Source of the DNA: Nocardioides sp. cx-173
GTDB lineage: Bacteria; Actinomycetota; Actinomycetes; Propionibacteriales; Nocardioidaceae
NCBI RefSeq assembly: GCF_021117365.1
Contig: NZ_CP088262.1
Coordinates: 1,426,001 to 1,490,000 of the forward strand
Direction: 5' to 3'
Length of the DNA stretch: 64,000 nt
Shown here: positions 16,798 through 26,157 of the stretch, piece after piece
How positions within the stretch are numbered: the first letter of the stretch is position 1
How the letters are laid out: each line of letters begins with the position of its first letter
The notes under the pieces: model-generated
Databases searched by the model: none
What the model saw: the letters and a program-made list of their open reading frames with translations, nothing else
What the model was told of the DNA's origin: nothing
Program-made: the position numbers and the translations under genes

Positions 16798-16990
16798 CTT
16801 GGGACTGCAGTGACCCACGGGACACCGACAACCCGCGCGCGCCGCCGACCGGACGACGAGGCGCCGGCGTTCCCCGGATAGGGCGGCGAGGAAGGTAGGG
16901 TGAGGCGCGCTGAGCTTCCCCCGCGACGGGTGCGACCCACCCGCGCTTCAGTGCCGTAGATGCCCTGTCCACCACTGATGGAGTCTCGCG

Positions 16991-19900
16991 TTGTACCTGA
17001 AGAGCCTGACCCTCAAGGGGTTCAAGTCCTTCGCCTCCTCGACCACGCTCCAGCTCGAGCCGGGCATCACCTGCATCGTCGGTCCCAACGGCTCCGGCAA
17101 GTCCAACGTCGTGGACGCGCTCGCCTGGGTCATGGGCGAGGCCAGCGCCAAGTCGCTGCGCGGCGGCAAGATGGACGACGTCATCTTCGCCGGCACGTCC
17201 GGGCGCCCGCCGCTGGGCCGCGCCGAGGTGCTGCTCACGATCGACAACAGCGACGGCGCGCTGCCGATCGAGTACGCCGAGGTGACGATCAGTCGAACGA
17301 TGTTCCGCAGCGGCGGGTCCGAGTACGCCATCAACGGCACCTCCTGCCGGCTGCTCGACGTCCAGGAGCTGCTCTCCGACTCCGGCATCGGCCGCGAGAT
17401 GCACGTCATCGTCGGCCAGGGCCAGCTCGACCAGATCCTGCACGCCACCCCGGAGGACCGCCGCGGCTTCATCGAGGAGGCCGCGGGCGTCCTCAAGCAC
17501 CGCAAGCGCAAGGAGAAGGCGCTCCGCAAGCTCGACTCCACCGACGGCAACCTCAACCGGCTGGGCGACCTGCTCAGCGAGATCCGCCGCCAGCTCAAGC
17601 CGCTGGGGCGCCAGGCCGAGGTGGCGCGGCGCGCGGCCGGTGTCCAGGCAGACGCGCGCGATGCCCGGGCCCGGCTCATGGCCGACGACCTGGTCACCGC
17701 CCGCACCGCGCTCGAGCAGGAGATGGCCGACGAGACCATCCTGGTCGAGCGGCGCGAGCAGGTGGAGGCCCAGCTCGCCCAGGGCCGCGAGGCCGAGGCC
17801 GCGCTCGAGGCGGCCCTGCGCGACGACCTGCCTGCCCTGTCGCGCGCCCAGGACGTCCAGTACGCGCTCAACGGCCTGCGCGAGCGGCTGCGCGGCACCC
17901 AGTCGCTCGCCGCGGAGCGGGTCCGCAACGCGGCCAGCGTCACCGACACCGAGCTGCAGCAGGGCCGTGACCCCGACGAGCTCGAGGCCGAGGCCGAGCG
18001 GGTGCGCGCCCGGGAGCAGCAGATCGCGGCGGAGGTCGACGCCGCCCGTACCGGCCTCGAGGAGGCGGTGACGGCACGGCGTGCGGCCGAGGACGCCGCG
18101 GCCGAGGAGGAGCGCCGCGTCGCCGGGCTGGTGCGCGCCGCCGCCGACCGGCGCGAGGGGCTCGCCCGGCTGCACGGTCAGGTCAACGCGCTGAGGTCCC
18201 GCGCCGCCGCCGCCGACGACGAGATCGGCCGGCTGAGCCTGGCCCGCGAGGAGGCCGTCGCCCGCGCCGACCGCGCCCAGCGCGACTTCACCTCGCTGGA
18301 GACGAAGGTCGCCGGCCTGGACGCGGGGGAGGAGGGCCTCGACGCCGAGCACGAGGCCGCCAGCAACGCGCTCGCCGACGTCGAGGAGCGCCTCGCCAAG
18401 ACCCGCGAGGAGGCCCAGCAGGCCGACCGCGACCGGTCGACCCTCGCCGCCCGCAAGGACGCGCTCGAGATGGGCCTCAACCGCAAGGACGGCGCCGGCG
18501 CGCTGCTCGCGGCCACCGACTCCGTCTCGGGCCTGATGGGCTCGGTCGCCGCGCTGCTCACCGTGCGCAGCGGCTTCGAGACCGCGGTCGCCAGTGCGCT
18601 GGGCTCCGCCGCCGACGCCGTGGCGGTCACCGACGCCGGGTCGGCCGTGGCCGCCATCGGCCATCTCAAGGATGACGACCTGGGCCGCGCGGGGATGCTG
18701 CTCGGCGGGCTGGCCGAGACCGACGACCGGCCGTGGCCCGCCCTGCCCGGCCATGCGTCGTACGCCGTCGACGTCGTCGAGTGCCCCGAGACCCTGCGGC
18801 CCGCGCTGACCCGGCTGCTGTTCAAGGTGGCCGTCGTCGAGGACCTAGCGACCGCCCAGGCCCTGATCGCCGACCTGCCCGACGTCACCGCGGTCACCCG
18901 CGAGGGCGACGTGCTCGGCGCCCACTTCGCGGCCGGCGGGTCCAGCAGCCAGCCGAGCCTGATCGAGATCCAGGCGGCCGTCGACGAGGCGGCCTCGATG
19001 CTCGCCGAGGCGGTCGCCTCCGCCGAGCGCCTCACCTTCGACCTGTCCCGGCTCGAGAGCGAGCGGCTGGACGCGCAGAAGCGCGCCGACGTGGCGCTGG
19101 CCAAGCTGCACGAGTCCGACGCGACCCTGGCCGCCGTGGCCGAGGAGCTGGGCCAGTACGGCTCCCAGGCGCGCTCCGCCCGCGGCGAGGCCGACCGGCT
19201 CACCCAGGCCATCGAGAAGGCCCAGGCCGCCCGCGAGCAGGACCTGGCCGGCCTCGCCGATCTCGAGGCCCGGCTGGCCACCGCCGAGGACGCGCCCGAC
19301 GAGGAGCCCGACACCTCCGAGCGGGAGCGGCTCGTCGAGGCCGCCAAGGCGTCGCGCCAGGCCGAGATGGATGCCCGGCTGGCGCTGCGCACCAACGAGG
19401 AGCGCTCCCGGGCACTGCACGGCCGGGCCGACAACCTGCTGCGCGCCGCTCGCACCGAGCGCGAGGCCCGGGCCAAGGCCGCCCAGCGCCGTGAGCGGCT
19501 GCTGCGCGAGGGCCGCGCCGCGGAGGCGGTCGGCGTCGCGACGTCCTACGTCCTGTCGCGCCTGGAGGTCTCCATCCACCAGGCCACCGTCGCCCGGCAG
19601 CAGGTCGAGCAGTCTCGCAGCGGTCGCGAGCGCGAGCTGCTCGAGGTCCGGGCAACGCTGCGCCAGCTGACCAAGGAGCACGACGAGCTGGTCAACTCCG
19701 TGCACCGCGACGAGATGGCCCGCACCCAGCAGCGGATGCGGATCGAGCAGATCGAGGAGAAGGCTCTCGAGGAGCTCGGCCTGGACGCGGACGGGCTGGC
19801 CCGCGACTACGGCCCGGACCAACCGGTGCCGGCGACGACGCCCGACGAGGAGGGCAACCTCCCCGAGCCGGTGCCCTACGACCGCGAGGAGCAGCAGAAG

Positions 19901-20548
19901 CGGCTGCGCAAGGCCGAGCGCGAGCTGACGACGCTCGGCAAGGTCAACCCGCTGGCGCTCGAGGAGTTCTCCGCGATGGAGGAGCGTCACAAGTTCCTCA
20001 CCGAGCAGCTCGAGGACCTCAAGCGCACCCGCAAGGACCTGCTCGACATCGTCCGCGAGGTCGACGCCCGGGTCGAGACGGTGTTCACCGAGGCCTACGC
20101 CGACGTCAGCAACGCCTTCGACTCCACGTTCGCGCGGCTCTTCCCCGGCGGCGAGGGCCGGCTGGTGCTCACCGACCCCAACGACATGCTCAACACCGGC
20201 ATCGAGGTCGAGGCGCGACCCGCCGGCAAGAAGGTCAAGCGGCTCTCGCTGCTCTCCGGCGGGGAGCGCTCCCTGGTCGCGGTCGCGTTCCTGGTCGCGC
20301 TGTTCAAGGCCCGGCCCTCGCCGTTCTACATCCTCGACGAGGTCGAGGCCGCGCTCGACGACACCAACCTCGGGCGGCTGCTGGAGATCTACGAGGAGCT
20401 GCGCGAGAACTCCCAGCTCCTGGTGATCACCCACCAGAAGCGCACGATGGAGGTCGGCGACGCGCTCTACGGCGTGACCATGCGCGGCGACGGCGTCTCC
20501 GCGGTCATCAGCCAGCGGCTGCGGGATCAGGACGGCGGGGCCGCGTGA
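16991..20548 (+). CDS. smc: Chromosome segregation ATPase SMC
   Basis: The 1185-residue protein is a full-length SMC. The N-terminal head has Walker A VGPNGSGKSNVVDALAW (about residues 31-47) and a Q-loop. Two long Glu/Arg/Ala-rich coiled-coil arms flank a hinge (about residues 505-660, from SGLMGSVAALLTVRSG). The C-terminal head has the signature LSLLSGGERSLVAVAFL and Walker B FYILDEVEAALDDTNL. It condenses and organises chromosomes, normally with ScpA and ScpB, which are not in the window. It begins with TTG, about 85 bases after a -10-like box. The thioesterase gene overlaps its stop by four bases. Confidence 0.97.
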   Translation: MYLKSLTLKGFKSFASSTTLQLEPGITCIVGPNGSGKSNVVDALAWVMGEASAKSLRGGKMDDVIFAGTSGRPPLGRAEVLLTIDNSDGALPIEYAEVTISRTMFRSGGSEYAINGTSCRLLDVQELLSDSGIGREMHVIVGQGQLDQILHATPEDRRGFIEEAAGVLKHRKRKEKALRKLDSTDGNLNRLGDLLSEIRRQLKPLGRQAEVARRAAGVQADARDARARLMADDLVTARTALEQEMADETILVERREQVEAQLAQGREAEAALEAALRDDLPALSRAQDVQYALNGLRERLRGTQSLAAERVRNAASVTDTELQQGRDPDELEAEAERVRAREQQIAAEVDAARTGLEEAVTARRAAEDAAAEEERRVAGLVRAAADRREGLARLHGQVNALRSRAAAADDEIGRLSLAREEAVARADRAQRDFTSLETKVAGLDAGEEGLDAEHEAASNALADVEERLAKTREEAQQADRDRSTLAARKDALEMGLNRKDGAGALLAATDSVSGLMGSVAALLTVRSGFETAVASALGSAADAVAVTDAGSAVAAIGHLKDDDLGRAGMLLGGLAETDDRPWPALPGHASYAVDVVECPETLRPALTRLLFKVAVVEDLATAQALIADLPDVTAVTREGDVLGAHFAAGGSSSQPSLIEIQAAVDEAASMLAEAVASAERLTFDLSRLESERLDAQKRADVALAKLHESDATLAAVAEELGQYGSQARSARGEADRLTQAIEKAQAAREQDLAGLADLEARLATAEDAPDEEPDTSERERLVEAAKASRQAEMDARLALRTNEERSRALHGRADNLLRAARTEREARAKAAQRRERLLREGRAAEAVGVATSYVLSRLEVSIHQATVARQQVEQSRSGRERELLEVRATLRQLTKEHDELVNSVHRDEMARTQQRMRIEQIEEKALEELGLDADGLARDYGPDQPVPATTPDEEGNLPEPVPYDREEQQKRLRKAERELTTLGKVNPLALEEFSAMEERHKFLTEQLEDLKRTRKDLLDIVREVDARVETVFTEAYADVSNAFDSTFARLFPGGEGRLVLTDPNDMLNTGIEVEARPAGKKVKRLSLLSGGERSLVAVAFLVALFKARPSPFYILDEVEAALDDTNLGRLLEIYEELRENSQLLVITHQKRTMEVGDALYGVTMRGDGVSAVISQRLRDQDGGAA

Positions 20549-20991
20549 CCCACCGCCCCACCTGCGCCGACTACGTCGCCTGGCGCACGGTCACGACCCG
20601 CTGGCGCGACGATGACGCCTACGGCCACCTCAACAACGCCACCTACTACGAGCTGTTCGACACCGCGGTCAACGCCCACCTCTACGAGGCCACGGGGGTC
20701 GACGTGCGAGCCCTGCCGCAGATCGGCGTCGTCGCGGAGACCTCGTGCCGCTACTACCGCGAGCTGGGCTTCCCGGCGCCCATCGAGACCGGGCTCGTGG
20801 TCGACAAGGTCGGCACCTCGTCCGTGGTCTACCGGATCGGCCTCTTCCAGGGCGACGGCGACGACGCGGCGGCCGAGGGGCGCTTCGTGCACGTGTACGT
20901 CGACAACACCGACCCCGCGCGACCCGTGGCGCCGGTCCCCGACGCCATCCGCGCCGCCGTCCTGCCGCTGCTCCGACACGCCGCCGAATGA
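20545..20991 (+). CDS. Acyl-CoA thioesterase, hot-dog fold (4HBT)
   Basis: The 148-residue protein has the 4-hydroxybenzoyl-CoA thioesterase pattern: TTRWRDDDAYGHLNNATYYELFD, in which the aspartate of RWRDxD-GHLNNA is the usual catalytic residue, then a helix and strands with ETSCRYYRELGFPAPI. It probably hydrolyses an acyl-CoA; the substrate is unknown. Its GTG overlaps the smc stop (GTGA), so it is translated with smc. Confidence 0.88.
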   Translation: MTHRPTCADYVAWRTVTTRWRDDDAYGHLNNATYYELFDTAVNAHLYEATGVDVRALPQIGVVAETSCRYYRELGFPAPIETGLVVDKVGTSSVVYRIGLFQGDGDDAAAEGRFVHVYVDNTDPARPVAPVPDAIRAAVLPLLRHAAE

Positions 20992-21069
20992 CGCTCCCCA
21001 CCGCGGGTGTGCGACCGTGGATCGTGGGGTACAGACCCACCCGCAACGACGTCTCGGAAGGCTCCTGCC

Positions 21070-21288
21070 GTGCTCATCATCATCCTCGTCATGGCCGCGA
21101 TCCTCGTCCTGTGCGGCCTGGTCCTGACCTACGTCGCGTTCCCGCACCGAGGCGCGGACGTGCCCACGGCGCCCTGGCTGGGCAAGAGCATGGCCAAGGC
21201 GGTCGACGCCCTGCCGACGCTGGACGCCGAGGACGACGACCAGCCGCGCACTGCGGGGTCTCCGCTGGACCAGCGGGCCCCGCGCTGA
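21070..21288 (+). CDS. Small membrane protein of unknown function
   Basis: A 72-residue protein with one N-terminal transmembrane helix ([23 protein letters not shown]) and a hydrophilic acidic tail ([15 protein letters not shown]). The start is the GTG at 21070, eight bases after GGAAGG. No family recognised. It lies between the thioesterase and ftsY in the same direction. The 78 bases before it (20992-21069) hold nothing I could name. Confidence 0.65.
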   Translation: MLIIILVMAAILVLCGLVLTYVAFPHRGADVPTAPWLGKSMAKAVDALPTLDAEDDDQPRTAGSPLDQRAPR

Positions 21289-21351
21289 CCGGCGACCCCG
21301 GACCGCTGCCGGCCGCCGTCCTCGGCAGGCCCCTCTGGTTGGATTGAGCCC

Positions 21352-22485
21352 ATGGATGCCCTGGCTCTCGTGATCCTGCTCGTCGCCGTCGTCGGCCTCG
21401 CCCTGGTGGGTGCGGTCGTGGGGCTGGTGACGACCAGGCGGCGCCGCCCCCGGCCGCTGCCCAACACCCACACCGACGTCCTCGGCACCCCGGTCGCCGA
21501 GGACGAGCCGCCGGTCGAGCTCTCGGCGCCACCGGCGACGATCGAGCCCGAGGTCCCCACGCTCGAGCGGCCCGAGGGGACCGCCTCCCGGCTGGCCCGG
21601 CTCCGGCAGCGCCTCGCCGGGTCGCAGGGCGGGCTCGGCCGCGGCCTGCTCGCCCTCCTCAGCCGGGACCGGCTCGACGAGGACACCTGGGAGTCGATCG
21701 AGGACACCCTGCTCACCGCCGACATCGGCGTCGCCCCGACCCAGCAGCTGGTCGACAACCTGCGGGCCCGGATGCGAGTCGAGGGCGGGGCCGACCCGCG
21801 CGCGGTCCTGCGCGAGGAGCTGCTCGCGCTGGTCGACCCGGACATGGACCGCCGGCTGAACGTCTCCGGCGCGGATGGGCAGCCCGGCGTCGTGCTGGTC
21901 GTGGGCGTCAACGGCGCCGGCAAGACCACCACGGTGGGCAAGATCGCCCGGATCCTGGTGTCCGAGGACCTGCGGGTCACGCTGGGTGCGGCCGACACGT
22001 TCCGCGCCGCCGCCGTCGAGCAGCTGGCCACCTGGGGTGAGCGAGTGGGCGTCGAGGTGGTCAGGGGGAGCGAGGGCTCCGACCCGGCCAGCGTGGCCTT
22101 CGAGGCGGTCAAGCAGGGGGCCGCCACCGAGGTGGACACCGTCATCGTCGACACCGCCGGCCGGCTCCAGAACAAGCAGGGCCTCATGGACGAGCTGGGC
22201 AAGGTCAAGCGCGTCATCGAGAAGCAGGCGCCGGTGACCGAGGTGCTGCTGGTGCTCGACGCCACCACCGGCCAGAACGGCATGATCCAGGCGCGCGTGT
22301 TCAGCGAGGTCGTCGACGTGACCGGCATCGTCCTCACCAAGCTCGACGGCTCCGCCAAGGGCGGGATCGTCGTGGCGGTCCAGCGCGAGCTCGGCGTGCC
22401 GGTCAAGCTGGTCGGGCTCGGGGAGGGCCCTGACGACCTCGCGCCGTTCAACGCCGAGGCGTTCGTCGACGCGCTCCTGGGCTAG
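21352..22485 (+). CDS. ftsY: Signal recognition particle receptor FtsY
   Basis: The 377-residue GTPase docks ribosome-SRP complexes at the membrane. It begins with a transmembrane helix (about residues 4-27), a feature of actinobacterial FtsY, then a Pro/Glu-rich linker and the NG domain. G1 is [13 protein letters not shown] (about residue 185), followed by [21 protein letters not shown] (G3), [10 protein letters not shown] (G4) and GLGEGPDDL. Its partner Ffh is encoded at 34917-36509. A TGGATT hexamer six bases before the ATG could be the -10 box of a leaderless message. Confidence 0.97.
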   Translation: MDALALVILLVAVVGLALVGAVVGLVTTRRRRPRPLPNTHTDVLGTPVAEDEPPVELSAPPATIEPEVPTLERPEGTASRLARLRQRLAGSQGGLGRGLLALLSRDRLDEDTWESIEDTLLTADIGVAPTQQLVDNLRARMRVEGGADPRAVLREELLALVDPDMDRRLNVSGADGQPGVVLVVGVNGAGKTTTVGKIARILVSEDLRVTLGAADTFRAAAVEQLATWGERVGVEVVRGSEGSDPASVAFEAVKQGAATEVDTVIVDTAGRLQNKQGLMDELGKVKRVIEKQAPVTEVLLVLDATTGQNGMIQARVFSEVVDVTGIVLTKLDGSAKGGIVVAVQRELGVPVKLVGLGEGPDDLAPFNAEAFVDALLG

Positions 22486-22486
22486 T

Positions 22487-22503
22487 CGGGGCGCAAGGCC
22501 CCG
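22487..22503. terminator. Hairpin between convergent ftsY and sulfotransferase genes
   Basis: CGGGGC (22487-22492) pairs with GCCCCG (22498-22503) around GCAAG. It fills the 19-base gap between the two stop codons and can serve both genes. Confidence 0.6.
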
Positions 22504-22504
22504 C

Positions 22505-23254
22505 TCAGAGGCTGCGCTGCCGCAGCCGGCCCCACAGCTCGAGGTCCGCCCCCTGCTCGAGGTAGGCCGTGTCCTCGTCCGAGAGGGTGCGCTCTCGCCC
22601 GGCGATCGACTGGGTGTATCGGCGGTGCGCCTGGGCAAAGGCCGCGTCGAACAGCGGGTCCGGCTCGAGGCCGAGCCACTGCAGCGCTGCCGCTGCCGCC
22701 GCACCGTCCGGGTCGCCGAAGAGCCGCTCGTACTCGACGACCGCCACCCGCTGCGGGTGGCTCCTCCGCATGCGGCCGACGCGCCGGAGCGCCCTGTTCC
22801 AGGGCAGGAGAGCGGCGCGGGCGCCCTCGGTGGCCGCCCAGGCCGGGTCGGCCTCGTTGCGGGCCCGCCGGTCCCAGGAGGCCGCCACGTCGCGCACGTC
22901 CCGGATGATGCAGAGGAACCGGGCGTCGGGAAGCGACTCCAGGATCGGACGGATCCGGAGGTGGGTCAGCTTGTCGCCGACGTACTCGGCGTGGTCCCAC
23001 TTGCGGTCCAGTGCCTCGTAGAGGTCGTGCCAGCGGGGGTGGACGTCGGGGCGGATGTTCGTCAGCCCGTCGGAGAAGTCGAAGAACCGCTCACGCGTGA
23101 AGTGGTCGGGCGTCAGCGTGCCCTTCATCTCCAGGCCCACGAGGACCTTGTAGCGCTCCATCCCGATCGCCACCTTGGGGTGGCTGTCGAAGAGCTCGGT
23201 GAGCGCGGTGGTGCCTGAGCGTCCGAGTCCGGCCAGGAAGAGGGGGCGGGGCAT
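22505..23254 (-). CDS. Sulfotransferase family protein
   Basis: The 249-residue protein has both PAPS-binding motifs of sulfotransferases: FLAGLGRSGTTALTELFDSH at the N-terminus (5'-phosphosulfate loop) and IIRDVRDVAASW near the middle (3'-phosphate site). It probably sulfates a surface glycan or lipid, which is inference from the glycosyltransferases downstream. On the minus strand TACACT lies seven bases before its ATG, predicting a leaderless message. It is the first gene of the accessory block between ftsY and amtB. Confidence 0.85.
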   Translation of the reverse strand: MPRPLFLAGLGRSGTTALTELFDSHPKVAIGMERYKVLVGLEMKGTLTPDHFTRERFFDFSDGLTNIRPDVHPRWHDLYEALDRKWDHAEYVGDKLTHLRIRPILESLPDARFLCIIRDVRDVAASWDRRARNEADPAWAATEGARAALLPWNRALRRVGRMRRSHPQRVAVVEYERLFGDPDGAAAAAALQWLGLEPDPLFDAAFAQAHRRYTQSIAGRERTLSDEDTAYLEQGADLELWGRLRQRSL

Positions 23255-23367
23255 GGCGAGCAGTGTAGGGATCTCGGATGCGTGGACGGCACGGCTGTCC
23301 GCTCGTCGGAGTGCGGGAGCTAGGGTGCCTCGCGGAGGACCAGCAACGACAGAACAGGTGGTGTGAG

Positions 23368-24300
23368 GTGACCGGGCTCCTCGAGTATCCGCGGAGGTAC
23401 TGCAGCGTCTGTCACCAGGTCGTGCGGCGCGAGTTCCGGCCCGGGCCCGGGGGGCGGCCCAACGCGTCGTGCCCGCGCTGCCGCAGCCTCGAACGGCACC
23501 GCTTCTTCGCCATCCTGCTCAGCGTGCTCGGGCCCACCCTCGAAGACCTCGACACCCTCCTGGAGGTCGCGCCTGCCACCGAGACCTCGCCGATCCTCGG
23601 AGATCTCGGCGCGCGCCGGCACCTCCGGCTGGACCTCGGCGCCGACAACCGGCTGGTCGACGTGCTCGGCAGCCTGACCGACCTGCCGCTGGCCGACGAC
23701 TCGGTCGACCTGCTCGTCTGCTACCACGTTCTGGAGCACATCCCGGACGACCGGGCCGCCATGCGGGAGATGGCCCGGGTGCTGTCGACGTCGGGTATCG
23801 CCCTGCTGCAGGTGCCGTTCCGAGCGGGGAAGCGCACGGACGAGGATCCCGATGCTCCGGAGGAGGAGCGGGTGCGGCGCTTCGGCCAGGTCGACCACGT
23901 TCGCTTCTACGGCGACGACTTCGAGGACCGTCTGGTCGAGTCCGGTCTGGCGATCCAGAGGGTCACTCCACGCTCCCTGCTCGGCGCAGAGATGAGCACC
24001 TGGCTGCACGTCAATCCCGACGAGCTCGTCTGGATCGCCCGGCCGCTGGCAGGAGCGGAGGTGCCGCCACGAGAGCTCCCGAGGCCGACGTCGCTCACCC
24101 GGTCGCTGACGGCGATGCTGGGCGAGCTGACCCGTCTGCACGGGGAGCTGGACCGGCAGCGCCAGGAGACCCGCCGGCTGCGCTCGGTGGTCGACCGGCT
24201 CCGACAGGAGCGCGACCGGCCCCTGGGGATCAAGGAGAGCGCGCGGGCCGGCGCCCTGGCAGTACGGCGCCGAGTCGGCCGGACGATGGCGCGCGACTGA
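23368..24300 (+). CDS. SAM-dependent methyltransferase with N-terminal zinc ribbon
   Basis: The 310-residue protein starts with a probable zinc ribbon (RRYCSVCHQ, then SCPRCRSLERHR), followed by a class I methyltransferase fold. Motif-I-like DTLLEVAPATETSPIL and acidic LRLDLGAD bind SAM; the Methyltransf_11 signature is DSVDLLVCYHVLEHIPDDRAAM. A short coiled coil (about residues 262-290) and a basic tail end it. This arrangement resembles methyltransferases of cell-surface polysaccharide clusters; target unknown. A -10-like TAGGGT lies about 45 bases upstream. I start at the GTG at 23368. Confidence 0.8.
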   Translation: MTGLLEYPRRYCSVCHQVVRREFRPGPGGRPNASCPRCRSLERHRFFAILLSVLGPTLEDLDTLLEVAPATETSPILGDLGARRHLRLDLGADNRLVDVLGSLTDLPLADDSVDLLVCYHVLEHIPDDRAAMREMARVLSTSGIALLQVPFRAGKRTDEDPDAPEEERVRRFGQVDHVRFYGDDFEDRLVESGLAIQRVTPRSLLGAEMSTWLHVNPDELVWIARPLAGAEVPPRELPRPTSLTRSLTAMLGELTRLHGELDRQRQETRRLRSVVDRLRQERDRPLGIKESARAGALAVRRRVGRTMARD

Positions 24301-24334
24301 CACGTCGGTCACCGACAGGCGCACGCGCCTGTCG

Positions 24335-24349
24335 TACCGTGTCCCCGTG
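24335..24349 (+). promoter_or_regulatory. Candidate -10 box for a leaderless GT61 transcript
   Basis: TACCGT (24335-24340), six bases, then the GTG start at 24347. The spacing is identical to that seen before plsC, xerC and lepB. Confidence 0.45.
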
Positions 24350-25363
24350 CCCTGGGCCCGTCCTGAGTCTCCCGTCCAGCGCCCCCAGGAGCCGCTGGTG
24401 GAGCGCGTGGTGACCGACGCGGTGCTGACCCGGACCACCCATGGCAACCTGGCGGTCCTCGGTCGCCCGGACCGCTGGATCCGGGGGGCGGTCCACACGA
24501 GGGGCGGCGCGGTCGTGTCGGAGTCCCAGCGCGTCTGCGGCGGAGGCGGCGAGCGCTACGCCGCCTGCGACCCCGCGCTGCTCAAGGATCTCGGACAGCA
24601 GGCGCCGGGTCGCCGGCTGCGCGGGACCTGGCTCTACGGCGGCCACTGGATGCCGATGTTCGGCCACTTCATCACCGAGACGCTCACGAGCCTGTGGACC
24701 GAGACGTCGGTCGACGGTCTGGTCTTCCACTCCTGGCTGGCACCCCGCGGTGAGGTGAGCCCGTGGCAGCAGCGTCTGGTCGAGCTCGCGGGACGGCAGG
24801 GTCTCGACGTGCGCGTCGTCGGCACCCGGCACGCGGTGGATCGGCTGGTCGTCGCGGAGCGCCCCTACGTCGTCAACGGCTGGGCCCGCCCGGAGGCGGT
24901 GGCGGTGTGGCGCACGGTCGCCTCCGGCGTCACGTCCGATCGGTCCCCGGACCGGGTCTACTTCTCCCGCACCCGCCACAACGCCGACGCGGTGAACCGG
25001 GGCCGACCCGTGCGCTCGTCGCCGCAACGCGACCGGGAGCTCGACCAGGACTTCGAGCGTGCCGGGTTCGCCGTGTTCTTCCCCGAGGAGCTGAGCGTCG
25101 ACCAGCAGATCGGTCTGGCGGCGGGAGCCCGGGTGATCGGGGGCAACTCGGGCTCCGCCCTCCATCTCTCCGCGTTCGCGTCGCACCCGGCGTACGTGGT
25201 GGAGGTCGGTGACGAGCGAGCACCGCACGGAGGCCTTCGCAACCAGCAGGTCATCGACGCCGCACGCGGCCACCACCACGCGTTCGTCCCTGCCGCACGG
25301 CGTGCCGCTGACATACTCGACGAGCTCGAGCTCATGTCTCCACCGACGAAGGAAGCCAGATGA
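24347..25363 (+). CDS. Glycosyltransferase family 61 (DUF563) protein
   Basis: The 338-residue protein belongs to the GT61/DUF563 group. The family's N-terminal GGHWMPMFGHFITETLTSLW and C-terminal LSVDQQIGLAAGARVIGGNSGSALHL are clear. GT61 enzymes transfer xylose, GlcNAc or other sugars; donor and acceptor here are not predictable. Its last bases overlap the ATG of the next methyltransferase by four bases, so the two are coupled and probably act on the same glycan. Confidence 0.85.
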   Translation: MPWARPESPVQRPQEPLVERVVTDAVLTRTTHGNLAVLGRPDRWIRGAVHTRGGAVVSESQRVCGGGGERYAACDPALLKDLGQQAPGRRLRGTWLYGGHWMPMFGHFITETLTSLWTETSVDGLVFHSWLAPRGEVSPWQQRLVELAGRQGLDVRVVGTRHAVDRLVVAERPYVVNGWARPEAVAVWRTVASGVTSDRSPDRVYFSRTRHNADAVNRGRPVRSSPQRDRELDQDFERAGFAVFFPEELSVDQQIGLAAGARVIGGNSGSALHLSAFASHPAYVVEVGDERAPHGGLRNQQVIDAARGHHHAFVPAARRAADILDELELMSPPTKEAR

Positions 25364-26145
25364 CCGCGACGCCCCTCGGCAACGCCGAGCCCTCCGCCGA
25401 GAAGCGCTCACCCGCGAAGCAGTACGTTCCCCGCTCCAAGGTCGTCCAGCGTCTGCTGAGCCTGTTCGACGAGCCGAGCTACCTCGAGGTCGGGGTGAGC
25501 AGGGGAGTCACCTTCCACGCGGTCAAGGCGCGTCGCAAGGTGGCCGTGGATCCGGTCTTCGACTTCGACTGGCAGACCGAGCAGGAGAAGCGCCGCGACA
25601 CGACGACCTACCACCAGGTGACCAGTGACGAGTACTTCGGGTCCATCATCGGGGAAGGTGAGAGGTTCGACGTCATCTTCCTCGACGGGCTCCACACCTT
25701 CGAGCAGACGCTGCGAGACCTCCTCAACGCGCTGGACCACCTGTCGGAGGGCGGCATCATCGTCATCGACGACGTCCGTCCGAGCAGCTACCACGCCTCC
25801 CTGCCCGACCACCTGCAGTCCGTCCGCGTGCGGCAGTGGGTCAAGGGAGACAACAAGGACTGGATGGGTGACGTCTACCGCCTGCTGTGGTTCATCGACA
25901 CCTTCTGCCAGCAGCTGACCTACCGCACGGTGAGCAACAACCACGGCGTGGCCGTCGTGTGGCGGCAGCGGCGCTCCTCGGTGGTCGAGCGCTCCGTCCG
26001 CACGACGGCGGAGCTCTCCTTCGAGGACTTCGTACTGCAGCAGGACGTCCTCTCCCTCGCGCCGTTCGGGAAGATCTTCCGCGAGATCCGTGCCCTGCGC
26101 GAGCCGGCCGGCGCCGACCCGTCCGGCATCGACGCGACCGGCTGA
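25360..26145 (+). CDS. Class I SAM methyltransferase (Methyltransf_24-like)
   Basis: The 261-residue protein has SAM motif I in YLEVGVSRGVTFHAV and the acidic residue in KVAVDPVFDF. FDVIFLDGLHTFEQTLRDL and GGIIVIDDVRPSS carry the metal and hydroxyl-binding aspartates typical of sugar or O-methyltransferases of this type. The C-terminal third (from RTVSNNHGVAVVWRQRR) is less conserved. It follows the GT61 gene by overlap, and converges on the large glycosyltransferase with only 12 bases between stop codons. Confidence 0.82.
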   Translation: MTATPLGNAEPSAEKRSPAKQYVPRSKVVQRLLSLFDEPSYLEVGVSRGVTFHAVKARRKVAVDPVFDFDWQTEQEKRRDTTTYHQVTSDEYFGSIIGEGERFDVIFLDGLHTFEQTLRDLLNALDHLSEGGIIVIDDVRPSSYHASLPDHLQSVRVRQWVKGDNKDWMGDVYRLLWFIDTFCQQLTYRTVSNNHGVAVVWRQRRSSVVERSVRTTAELSFEDFVLQQDVLSLAPFGKIFREIRALREPAGADPSGIDATG

Positions 26146-26157
26146 CCTGTCACCGGG